Below, in pieces: positions 7,420 through 15,033 of a stretch of DNA of 64,000 nt. The notes below the pieces were generated by a model. That model worked only from the letters and a program-made list of their open reading frames with translations, ran no database searches and was not told the origin of the DNA. The stretch is from positions 101,532-165,531 of the forward strand of contig NZ_FOIJ01000019.1 in assembly GCF_900111745.1 (NCBI RefSeq), given 5' to 3'. Position 1 is the first letter of the stretch, and the number at the start of each line of letters is the position of its first letter. Source of the DNA: Stigmatella erecta. Lineage in GTDB: Bacteria; Myxococcota; Myxococcia; Myxococcales; Myxococcaceae. Position numbers and translations under genes: made by a program.

Positions 7420-8775
7420 TCACGGCAAGGCGGGAGGCAGGGTCAGCACCCGGAGGCTGGGGAGCCCCGTCCCGGTGCTGTCCCTGGGGGGCGTTCCCCA
7501 CAGCAGCTTGCCCGAGGCCCGGGCGCCGGAGAGCCCCGAGTCGAGGTACTCCAGCACGATGCGCTGGCGCGCCGCATCGTAGACGGGCCGCAGGACATGG
7601 GGCGGCGCGAGCGAGGGGCGCGGCGCGCCCGACAGCAGCTGGGGGCTCGCCAGGACCGGGGAGACGCTGGGACTCCGTTGCTGCGCCGTGTCCTGGGCCA
7701 GGTTCCAGGGCAGGGACAGGGTGGCGCGCTGCACGAGCCCCGCCTCCGTCCACGCGTGCCAGCCCAACAGCATGGGGCCGAGCCCGCCGCTCCCGTTCCG
7801 CAGCCACAGCCCCCCGGGCTCGAAGCCCTCCACCGTGCCCTCGAACGGCGTGCAGGGCGTGGCCGTGCGCTCGAGGCGGCCGTTCACCAGGGTGTAGGGG
7901 CAGGCCTCGTTGGCATAAGAAGAGGCGCGCGGGAGGACCCGCGCGGCGATGGCCAGCGTGTTTCCCACGCGCAGCAGCAGCCCCGTGGGGCCCCCGGCCC
8001 GCGCGGGGGAGACGGCCAGGCCCGTGTTCCAGAGCGTGGGGGCTCCGCCGGTGAGCCCCGTCCCGTCGAAGGTGACGCGCTGGAGCGTCTCCGCGTGGAG
8101 CGTGATCAGCTCGTCCTCGGTGGCCAGCAGGGACTCCACCTTGCCCTGGGTGTGCGCCCAGGTGCCGGTGAGCGTGAGCGCCGTGCCCGTGTCCACGTAG
8201 CGTTGGATCCGCTCCGGCTCCATCAGCCACACCACGTCCCCGGCCACGGCGAAGCGCCCCTGGGGCGTGGTGAGCACGCGGGTACCATCCTCGCGCAGCA
8301 CGAACGGCCCGCACGTCCAGGCCCCGCGCGTGGTGGCCTCCAGCGCGTCACACCCGAAGGGCAACGTCCGCGGCTGCGTCTCGGCCGAGCGGTCCCGGGC
8401 CGCATGGATGTCATAGAGCATCGAGCCCCCCAGGGGCTCGAACGCGCCGCGCAGGCGGTAGCTGCCGGCCTCCCCGGCGGTGAACGCGATGGCGCCCGAC
8501 AGGGGCTGGGCCGGGTCGAACCGGGTCTCGGCTTCGATGGGCTGGCCGTCCGGGCCCTGCACGTCCACGAGCAAGGAGGAGGGCGTCTTGGGCGCTTCCT
8601 CACACCCCAGCAGGAGGGGGGACAGGGACAGGTTCGTGCGAGCCCCCACCAGCGTCAGGGCCGGGGTGAGGGGCTGCACCTGCGTGCCCTCGTTGAGGCA
8701 CTGGCCGGAAGGGCACCCCGGCAGGCTCGCCAGCAGCAGGGGCAGGGTCAGGAGGCGTTTCCAGGGGAGGGCCAT
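7420..8775 (-). CDS. lipoprotein, paralogue of the adjacent 8814-10157 gene
   Basis: About 451 residues from MALPWKR; an ATG two codons earlier is equally possible. A signal peptide ends in a lipobox-like SLPGC, so export and lipidation are expected. The mature part shares its whole architecture with the neighbouring gene: an N-terminal Ig-like section (DPAQPLSGAIAF...GSYRLRGAFEPLGG), an HAARDRS motif, RYVDTGTALTLTGTW, a propeller-like middle, and a near-identical CPYTLVNGRLERTA block followed by EYLDSGL near the end. I do not recognise a named family. The two genes are an ancient tandem duplication rather than a recent one, as identity is patchy. Confidence 0.75.
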   Translation of the reverse strand: MALPWKRLLTLPLLLASLPGCPSGQCLNEGTQVQPLTPALTLVGARTNLSLSPLLLGCEEAPKTPSSLLVDVQGPDGQPIEAETRFDPAQPLSGAIAFTAGEAGSYRLRGAFEPLGGSMLYDIHAARDRSAETQPRTLPFGCDALEATTRGAWTCGPFVLREDGTRVLTTPQGRFAVAGDVVWLMEPERIQRYVDTGTALTLTGTWAHTQGKVESLLATEDELITLHAETLQRVTFDGTGLTGGAPTLWNTGLAVSPARAGGPTGLLLRVGNTLAIAARVLPRASSYANEACPYTLVNGRLERTATPCTPFEGTVEGFEPGGLWLRNGSGGLGPMLLGWHAWTEAGLVQRATLSLPWNLAQDTAQQRSPSVSPVLASPQLLSGAPRPSLAPPHVLRPVYDAARQRIVLEYLDSGLSGARASGKLLWGTPPRDSTGTGLPSLRVLTLPPALP

Positions 8776-8813
8776 GGGCATCCGGGCTCGGGCAGAGGAG
8801 GAAGGGGGCACTG

Positions 8814-10157
8814 TCACGGCAAGGCCTGTGGCCGCGAGAGGACGCGCAGGCCCGTGAGCGGACTTCCGGAGGTGAAAGCCGTGGTCCGGCCCCACAGCAG
8901 GGTGGACGAGGCCTGGGGCAGCCCCAGGCCCGAGTCCAGGTACTCCAGCAGCAGGCGCCTCTGCACGGCGTCATACGCCGGCATCAGGGCGTGGGGGGGG
9001 CGGAGCGTGCGGCCCAGGCTGGAGGGGAAGGTCTGGCTGGAGGTCAGCACCGGGACGGAGGTGTTCTTCCCCTCGGCCGTCAGGGAGAACGTCTGCAGCC
9101 CGTTCAGGCTCAGCGCGGCGCGCGGCATGAGCCCCCCGGGTGTCCACTCGTGGTAGCTCAGGGTGGGGGGGGTCGAGAACTCCTCCACCCACAGCCCGCC
9201 CGGCTCGTAGCCCGCCACGGTCCCGTTGAACCCCGTGCAGGCGGAGGCCGTGCGCTCGAGGCGGCCGTTCACCAGGGTGTAGGGGCAGGCCTGGTGGGAG
9301 AACGAGGAGCTGGAGCCGAAGGGCCGGCCGGCGGCGATGGCCAGCGTGTCCCCCGCGCGCATCAGCACGGCCTGGGGCCCCAGCCCGGAAGGCAGCTCCG
9401 TGCCCGTGGCCCAGCGCGTGGGGCCTCCGCCCGTGAGCGCCGTGCCGTCGAAGGCCACGTGCTGGACCGTCTGGCCATGGAGCGCCACGAGCGTCTCCGG
9501 CGTGGCCAGCACCGCCTCCACCTTGCCCTCGGCATGGGGCCAGGTTCCCGTGAGCACCAGCTCCGTGCCCGTGTCCACGTAGCGCTCGAACCGCTGGGGC
9601 TCCATCCGCCACACCACCTCGCCGGCCACGGCGAGGCGGCTGCCGGGGAAGCTGCGCACGAGGGTGCCCTCGCGCAGCACGCGCGCGTCGCAGACCCATG
9701 CGCCGGCCTGGGTGCGCTCCAGCGTGCCGCACTCGAAGGGCAGCAGGACGGGGGCCGTCTCCCCGGAGCGGTCCCGGGCCGCGTGGAGGTCCGCCTGGAT
9801 GATGCCCCCCACCGGATCGAACGCGGCGAAGAGGTGGTAGCGGCCCGCCTGTTGCGGCAGGAAGTGGAGGACGCTCAAGGTGGGGGTGGCCGGATCAAAC
9901 GCCTTCTGGACCGGGACGGGCAGGTTGTCCGGGCCGGAGAGCTCCACCGCCAGGGAGGAGGGGCGCGTCTGCTCCGGCGAGCACCCTGGCATCGCCGCCT
10001 GGACCATCACGCGCGCGGGCGCCCCCACCAGCACCAGCTCCATGACGAAGGGCTGCGGCGCCGGGCCCTCGGCGCAGCCGATGGGGTCCGGGCAGCCCGG
10101 CAGGCCCGCGAGCAGCGCCAGGGCCCCGAGCGGGGCCAGGAGGCGCCCGGGGCTCAT
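8814..10157 (-). CDS. lipoprotein, paralogue of 7420-8775, translationally coupled to glpK
   Basis: 447 residues from ATG 10157. The start overlaps the stop of glpK by 4 bp (ATGA), which implies coupled translation and fixes the start. The signal peptide ends in AGLPGC (lipobox-like), followed by a Cys/Pro-rich spacer. The same landmarks as the paralogue appear in the same order: HAARDRSGETAPVLLPF, RYVDTGTELVLTGTW, CPYTLVNGRLERTA, GYEPGGLW and LLLEYLDSGLG. The repeated GTW and VAFDGTALTGG strands suggest a beta-propeller-like periplasmic or surface protein. Function unknown. Confidence 0.75.
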   Translation of the reverse strand: MSPGRLLAPLGALALLAGLPGCPDPIGCAEGPAPQPFVMELVLVGAPARVMVQAAMPGCSPEQTRPSSLAVELSGPDNLPVPVQKAFDPATPTLSVLHFLPQQAGRYHLFAAFDPVGGIIQADLHAARDRSGETAPVLLPFECGTLERTQAGAWVCDARVLREGTLVRSFPGSRLAVAGEVVWRMEPQRFERYVDTGTELVLTGTWPHAEGKVEAVLATPETLVALHGQTVQHVAFDGTALTGGGPTRWATGTELPSGLGPQAVLMRAGDTLAIAAGRPFGSSSSFSHQACPYTLVNGRLERTASACTGFNGTVAGYEPGGLWVEEFSTPPTLSYHEWTPGGLMPRAALSLNGLQTFSLTAEGKNTSVPVLTSSQTFPSSLGRTLRPPHALMPAYDAVQRRLLLEYLDSGLGLPQASSTLLWGRTTAFTSGSPLTGLRVLSRPQALP

Positions 10158-11638
10158 GCCCGCTCCACCGCGCGCTTCCACTTGTCCAGGTGCCGCTGGC
10201 GCACCTCGGGTTTCATCCGGGGCTTGAAGGTGCGCTCGGCCTTCCACGCGCGGCGGATGGCCTCCGGGCTGCTCCACACCCCGGCGCCCAGCCCGCCCAG
10301 GAAGGCCGCGCCCAGGCTCGTCGTCTCCAGGTTGCGCGGGCGCACCACCGGGGTGCCCAGCACGTCCGCCTGGTACTGCATGAGCAGGTTGTTGGCCGCC
10401 GCGCCCCCGTCCACCTTGAAGGCGGGGATGTCCCGGCCACTGTCGTGGCGCATCGCGTCCGCCAGGTCGTGAATCTGCAGCGCCATGCCCTCCAGCACCG
10501 CGCGCGCCAGGTGCGCCACCGTGGTGGAGCGGTCGATGCCCGCGAACAGCCCGCGCGCCTCCGGGCGCCAGTGCGGCGCGCCCAGCCCCGCCAGCGCCGG
10601 CACGAAGACGACGTCCCCGGAGTCCTTCACGCTCTCGGCCAGCGCCTCGATGTCCGGGGCGCGCTTGATGACCTTGAGCCCATCGCGCAGCCACTGCACC
10701 GCGGCCCCCGCGATGAAGGAGCTGCCCTCCAGCGCATAGCTGGTGCGCTCGCCCAGGCGCCACGCCACCGTGGTGAGCAGCCCCGCGGTGGAGCGCACCG
10801 GCGTGCTCCCGGTGTTCATCAGCAGGAAGGCCCCCGTGCCGTAGGTGCACTTGGACTCGCCGGGCTCGAAGCAGGCCTGGCCGAAGAGCGCCGCCTGCTG
10901 GTCGCCCGCCATGCCCGAGATGGGGATGCCATCCGGCAGGCTCTTCATCCCCTTCGTGGTGCCGTACACCTCCGCCGAGCCGCGAATCTGCGGCAGGCAC
11001 GCGGCCGGCACGCCCAGGAGCGCCCGCAGCTCGTCATCCCAGGTGAGCGAGCGCAGGTCCATGAGCAGCGTGCGGCTGGCGTTGGACACGTCGGTGACGT
11101 GCACCGCGCCCCCGGTGAGCTGATAGACGAGCCACGTGTCGATGGTGCCGAAGCACACCTCGCCCTTCTCCGCGCGCGCCCGGGCCCCCTTCACGTGCTC
11201 GAACAGCCAGGTGAGCTTGGTGCCCGAGAAGTATGGATCCAACACCAGCCCCGTCACCTCGCGCACCCGGGGCTCCACGCCGCGCGCCTTGAGCCCCTGG
11301 CAGATGTCCGCGGTGCGCCGGTCCTGCCACACGATGGCCCGCGCCAGCGGCTTGCCCGTCCCGCGGTGCCACAGGCCTGTGGTTTCCCGCTGGTTGGTGA
11401 TGCCCACCGCGGCGATGTCCTGCCCCTTGAGCCCCGCGTCCCGCAGCGCCCGGCTGATGCAGAATTCGCTGGAGGCCCAAATTTCCTCCAGGTCGTGCTC
11501 CACCCACGAGGGCTTGGGGAAGTGCTGGGTGAACTCGCGGTAGGAGCGGCCCACCACCTGGAGCCGCGCGTCGAGGATGGTGACGTGCGTGCCGGTGGTG
11601 CCCTGATCGATCGCCAGGACGTGCTTCGCCTTCGCCAT
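10154..11638 (-). CDS. glpK: glycerol kinase
   Basis: A full-length (494 residues) FGGY-family glycerol kinase. N-terminal AIDQGTTGTHVTILD is the phosphate-1 motif; GITNQRETTGLW, AIVWQDRRT, GAGDQQAALFGQ-like (GMAGDQQAALFGQ), GTGAFLLMNTG, YALEGSSFIAGAAVQWLRD and KVDGGAAANNLLMQYQAD are all the expected GlpK blocks. It phosphorylates glycerol to glycerol-3-phosphate in the cytoplasm. A strong GGAGGAGG ribosome site lies just upstream of ATG 11638. No glpF, glpD or glpR is adjacent; instead it heads a run with two lipoproteins. Confidence 0.97.
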   Translation of the reverse strand: MAKAKHVLAIDQGTTGTHVTILDARLQVVGRSYREFTQHFPKPSWVEHDLEEIWASSEFCISRALRDAGLKGQDIAAVGITNQRETTGLWHRGTGKPLARAIVWQDRRTADICQGLKARGVEPRVREVTGLVLDPYFSGTKLTWLFEHVKGARARAEKGEVCFGTIDTWLVYQLTGGAVHVTDVSNASRTLLMDLRSLTWDDELRALLGVPAACLPQIRGSAEVYGTTKGMKSLPDGIPISGMAGDQQAALFGQACFEPGESKCTYGTGAFLLMNTGSTPVRSTAGLLTTVAWRLGERTSYALEGSSFIAGAAVQWLRDGLKVIKRAPDIEALAESVKDSGDVVFVPALAGLGAPHWRPEARGLFAGIDRSTTVAHLARAVLEGMALQIHDLADAMRHDSGRDIPAFKVDGGAAANNLLMQYQADVLGTPVVRPRNLETTSLGAAFLGGLGAGVWSSPEAIRRAWKAERTFKPRMKPEVRQRHLDKWKRAVERA

Positions 11639-11733
11639 GAATGTCCTCCTCCGGGCCTTGCCGGATGGCCGGACACCTTAGCCGAGGCCGAGGAGTGGGC
11701 AGGATGGCTTCGAGGGTTTAACCTGGGGGGGCC

Positions 11734-12264
11734 ATGCCGTCCGTGCACCAGCTCCGCCCCTTCGCTGAAGCCCCTCTGGAGGCCTTCCGGGCCGCGTCCG
11801 GGCCGGTGGCCCTCATTCAGCAGCCGCCGGACCCCGTCTTCCAGCGGGTGGCGCGCCAGCTCGGCGAGGGGCGCACCGTGGTCATGGCCCACCGCACCCG
11901 GCTGGTGGAGCGGCTCCTGGCCATGCTCCAGGGCTTCCACCACCTGGAAGTCCACCTGCTCCAGCCCCGCCGGGATGGGGAGGTCTTCACTGTAGGACGG
12001 TTGGATACCTGTGTGCTGGTGGTGCCGGACCCGTCCGTCTCCAAGCTCCACGCCATGCTGCGCTGGAACGCGCAGGAGAACCGCTGCACGGTGGTGGACG
12101 CGGGCTCGATGAACGGCACCTTCGTCAACGCCGTGCCGCTGGGCGCCCAGCAGGAGCTGACGCTCAACGACGGGGATGCGCTGGCCTTCGGGGACTCGCA
12201 GTTCCTCTACGTGCACATCGAGACGCTGCACGCGCACCTGCGGCTGCTGCAGGACCCCTCGTAG
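11734..12264 (+). CDS. FHA-domain protein
   Basis: 176 residues. The N-terminal 85 residues are helical and unassigned. Residues about 88-160 form a forkhead-associated domain: FTVGRLDTCVLVVPDPSVSKLHAML has the GR and SxxH phosphothreonine-binding residues, followed by DAGSMNGTFVN, the canonical NGTxVN, and LNDGDALAFG. FHA domains bind phosphothreonine, so it is a likely reader of Ser/Thr kinase output such as that of the kinase at 1620-3233, though no direct link is shown. Start ATG 11734, divergent from glpK. Confidence 0.9.
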   Translation: MPSVHQLRPFAEAPLEAFRAASGPVALIQQPPDPVFQRVARQLGEGRTVVMAHRTRLVERLLAMLQGFHHLEVHLLQPRRDGEVFTVGRLDTCVLVVPDPSVSKLHAMLRWNAQENRCTVVDAGSMNGTFVNAVPLGAQQELTLNDGDALAFGDSQFLYVHIETLHAHLRLLQDPS

Positions 12265-12322
12265 GACGGGCGCCCCCCGCGGCAGGGGCTTCCCCCGCGA
12301 GAGGCGTCTGCCCGCGCCCGCA

Positions 12323-12544
12323 TCAGTAGACGCGGCGCCGGTTCATCAGGCTGCGCGTGAGGTAGGCGGCGGCGCCGCCCATGGCCATGCGGCCCAGGGA
12401 GCCCCCGAAGAAGCCGGAGGAGGGGGCGCGCCGGTAGCCCCGGCCGTAGGAGGAGCTCCAACTGCTGGAGGAGCCGCGGCCATAGCCGTAGCTGCGGCGA
12501 GAGGCGAGACCGAGGGCGCTCAACAGGTTTCCGAGAATGGCCAT
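12323..12544 (-). CDS. short Ser/Tyr/Gly-rich protein, unknown function
   Basis: 73 residues from ATG 12544 (MAILGNLLSALGLASRR). A hydrophobic N-terminal helix is followed by a low-complexity YGYGRGSSSSWSSSYGRG stretch, then FFGGSLGRMAMGGAAAYLTRSLMNRRR. A longer upstream start is possible but has no clear ribosome site. The two glycine-rich helices could associate with membrane. Similar tiny proteins occur in myxobacteria, but I know no function for them. Convergent with the FHA gene, 58 bp apart. Confidence 0.55.
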   Translation of the reverse strand: MAILGNLLSALGLASRRSYGYGRGSSSSWSSSYGRGYRRAPSSGFFGGSLGRMAMGGAAAYLTRSLMNRRRVY

Positions 12545-12781
12545 GACGTGACTCCGGTGAAGGGTGGCTCCCTGTCCCAGGCCCAGCGCCGGAGCGGGAG
12601 TGCTCCACAAGGTGGCCTCTCACCGGGGGCGGGACAGCCCTGGGGGGCTCCTTCGCGCCCGGCCCTTTCTGGGACTGACAGGGCGGACGGGGCCTGCCTG
12701 CCTGCCCGCCGGGGGCCCAGCGGCCATGCCTACTTTTGAACCCATGGGCGGCGTGCCGCGTGCCCGGGAGGTTCCAAGGCC

Positions 12782-14206
12782 ATGGCTCACATCACGGACA
12801 TCCCAACCGGTGGGGCCTCGGCCCTGCCCCCGCAGGTCTCCACCGCCAAGATTTCCCTGGTGGCCGCCGTGGCCGCGCTGGGCGGGTTCCTCTTCGGGTT
12901 CGACACCTCGGTCATCAACGGGGCCGTGGGCGCGCTGCAGTCCACCTTCGCTGCGAGCCCCTGGGCCACGGGCCTCGCCGTCTCCTCCGCGCTGGTGGGC
13001 TCCGCGGTGGGCGCCTTCTTCGCGGGCTCCCTGGCGGACCGGATCGGCCGCGCGCGCACCATGGGGGCGGCCTCGCTCCTGTTCGTCATCAGCGCGCTCG
13101 GCTCCGGCCTGTGCTTCAGCCTGTGGGACTTGAGCGCCTGGCGGCTGCTGGGCGGCGTGGCCATTGGCATGGCCAGCGTGGTGGCGCCCGCGTACATCGC
13201 CGAGATCGCCCCCGCGCACCTGCGGGGCCGGCTCGGGGCGCTGCAGCAGCTGGCCATCGTCATTGGCATCTTCGCCGCGCTGCTCGGAGACTATGCGCTG
13301 GCCACCCGCGCGGGCTCGGCCACGGAGCCGCTCTGGTTCGGCGTCGCCGCCTGGCGCTGGATGTTCTGGTCCGCGCTGCCCGCCGCGGCCCTCTACGGCA
13401 TCGGCGCCCTCTTCATCCCCGAGTCCCCGCGCTACCTCGTCGCCCGGGGCAACGAGACGCAGGCGCTCGCCGTGCTGCGCGGCCTCGTGGGGGACTCGGC
13501 GCCCTCCAAGGTGGTGGAGATCCGCCGCTCGCTGCGCACCGAGGCGGTGCCGCGCTTCAGGGACTTGCGCGGGCCGCGCTTCGGCCTGCTGCCCATCGTC
13601 TGGGTGGGCATCCTCCTGGCGATGCTCCAGCAGTTCGTGGGCATCAACGTCATCTTCTACTACTCGAGCGTGCTGTGGCAGGCGGTGGGCTTCTCCGAGA
13701 AGGACTCGCTGGCCATCACCGTCATCACCAGCTTCACCAACATCGTCACCACCCTCATCGCCATCGCGTGCGTGGACCGCTTCGGGCGCAAGCCGCTGCT
13801 CCTCGCGGGCTCCCTCGGCATGGCGCTCACGCTGGGGGGCCTGGCGTACCTGTTCGGCACCGCGGGCCTGGATGCCCAGGGCAACCCGGTGCTCCAGGGC
13901 AGCCGGGGGATGCTGGCGCTCATCTGCGCCAACGCCTACGTGTTCAGCTTCGGCTTCTCGTGGGGCCCCGTCGTCTGGGTGCTGCTCGGGGAGATGTTCC
14001 CCAACCGCATCCGCGCCCTGGCCCTGTCCATCGCCGCCGCGGCGCAGTGGGGGGCCAACTTCGCGGTGTCCGCCACCTTCCCCTCGCTCAAGGGGGTGGG
14101 GCTGGGGTGGGCCTACGGGCTGTACACCACCGCCGCCGTGCTCTCGCTCTTCTTCGCCTGGCGCTACATCCGCGAGACGAAGGGCAAGGAGCTGGAGCAG
14201 ATGTAG
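12782..14206 (+). CDS. MFS sugar porter (sugar:H+ symporter family)
   Basis: 474 residues, 12 predicted membrane helices, Sugar_tr family. Hallmarks: GGFLFGFDTSVINGAVGAL in helix 1, ADRIGRARTM after helix 2 (the family's D-R/K-x-G-R-R loop), IPESPRYLV at the end of helix 6, QQFVGINVIFYYSSVLW in helix 7, DRFGRKPLLLAG after helix 8 and RETKGKELEQM at the C-terminus, a variant of PETKG. The QQxxGINxxxYYS motif is the hexose-binding helix. It probably imports a hexose with protons. The start ATG is at 12782 with GGGAGG 13 bp upstream. It is convergent with the XRE-EIIA gene (7 bp apart). Confidence 0.93.
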   Translation: MAHITDIPTGGASALPPQVSTAKISLVAAVAALGGFLFGFDTSVINGAVGALQSTFAASPWATGLAVSSALVGSAVGAFFAGSLADRIGRARTMGAASLLFVISALGSGLCFSLWDLSAWRLLGGVAIGMASVVAPAYIAEIAPAHLRGRLGALQQLAIVIGIFAALLGDYALATRAGSATEPLWFGVAAWRWMFWSALPAAALYGIGALFIPESPRYLVARGNETQALAVLRGLVGDSAPSKVVEIRRSLRTEAVPRFRDLRGPRFGLLPIVWVGILLAMLQQFVGINVIFYYSSVLWQAVGFSEKDSLAITVITSFTNIVTTLIAIACVDRFGRKPLLLAGSLGMALTLGGLAYLFGTAGLDAQGNPVLQGSRGMLALICANAYVFSFGFSWGPVVWVLLGEMFPNRIRALALSIAAAAQWGANFAVSATFPSLKGVGLGWAYGLYTTAAVLSLFFAWRYIRETKGKELEQM

Positions 14207-14213
14207 CGGGGCT

Positions 14214-15032
14214 TCAGGAGAGGTGCTCCATCGCCTGGAGGCGCTGGAGCACCTCGTGGGGGTGCTGCACTTCGGCGAGCCGGTCCGCCAGCCCCAGGCT
14301 CGCCAGCCGCGCCACGTGCGTCAATTGGAGACGGGCGATCCGCCCCCCCTCCCGGCTCAGGAGCACCACCACCAGCCGCAGCGGCTGCTCATCCGGCGTC
14401 TCCGCCCGGAGCGGCCGGGCCAGCGTCACCAGCGCCGCCACGGTGGGCCCGTCCGCCAGGGAGGCCCGCGGCACGGCCACGCCATTGCCCACGGCGCTGG
14501 AGACCTGCTCCTCGCGCCGCAGCAGGTGGGTGGCCAGCGCCGCCGCGCCCGTGCCCGGCACGGCGGACGCCAGGCGCCCGGCGGCGACATCCAGCGCGTC
14601 CTCCAGCCGGGAACAGGACAGCTGGAGCACGAGCCGCTCCGGGGTGAGCAGCGGCGCCAGGGTGAGCGGCGGCTCCTCCCGGAGGGCGTCCCGCGAGGGA
14701 AACTCCGCGTCGAGCAACTGCCGCAGGCGCGCCAGCTGCGGGCCGGTGAGCTTCCGCCGGGCGATCTCCAGGAACAGCGGGCCCGCGCCGGGCTCCTGCT
14801 CCAGGTAGTTCGCCATGAGGGGGCTGACCTGATGGGCCACGTCCATCAGCAGCGTGGGCGGGATGTCCAGCTCCCGGGCGATGGCGGAGATGCGCGCGGG
14901 GGTGGGCACCGCGTCCAGCCCGTGCTCCACCCGGCTGAGGTAGGCGCTCGACACCCCGATGCGCTTGGCGAGATCCCTCAGCGAGAGGCCCGCGTCCACC
15001 CGCAGCAGCCGCAGCGTGGCCCCGACGTGCAT
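14214..15032 (-). CDS. XRE-family HTH fused to a PTS EIIA(Ntr)-like domain lacking the phosphoacceptor His
   Basis: 272 residues. Residues about 4-60 are an XRE helix-turn-helix (GATLRLLRVDAGLSLRDLAKRIGVSSAYLSRVEHGLD). A helical linker follows, then about residues 120-270 align with EIIA(Ntr)/PtsN: HLLRREEQVSSAVGNGVAVPRAS and QPLRLVVVLLS. In PtsN the equivalent block ends GNGIAIPH, where His is phosphorylated; here codon 14466-14468 is CGG, Arg189. The domain is therefore probably a non-phosphorylatable sensor. The ATG lies 1 bp after the antiporter stop, so the two are translationally coupled and the protein is a candidate regulator of that operon. Confidence 0.88.
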   Translation of the reverse strand: MHVGATLRLLRVDAGLSLRDLAKRIGVSSAYLSRVEHGLDAVPTPARISAIARELDIPPTLLMDVAHQVSPLMANYLEQEPGAGPLFLEIARRKLTGPQLARLRQLLDAEFPSRDALREEPPLTLAPLLTPERLVLQLSCSRLEDALDVAAGRLASAVPGTGAAALATHLLRREEQVSSAVGNGVAVPRASLADGPTVAALVTLARPLRAETPDEQPLRLVVVLLSREGGRIARLQLTHVARLASLGLADRLAEVQHPHEVLQRLQAMEHLS

Positions 15033-15033
15033 A

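Noticed and set aside
7420..10157. The two lipoprotein genes as one gene split by a frameshift or as a pseudogene pair
   Set aside because: Each has its own signal peptide, full-length frame and stop, and they are full-length paralogues rather than two halves.
12690..12712. CCTGCCTGCCTGCC tandem and GGCAGGCAGGCAGG at 31968-31982
   Set aside because: Short tetranucleotide runs in G/C-rich intergenic DNA at two unrelated places; no shared context that would suggest a recognition site.
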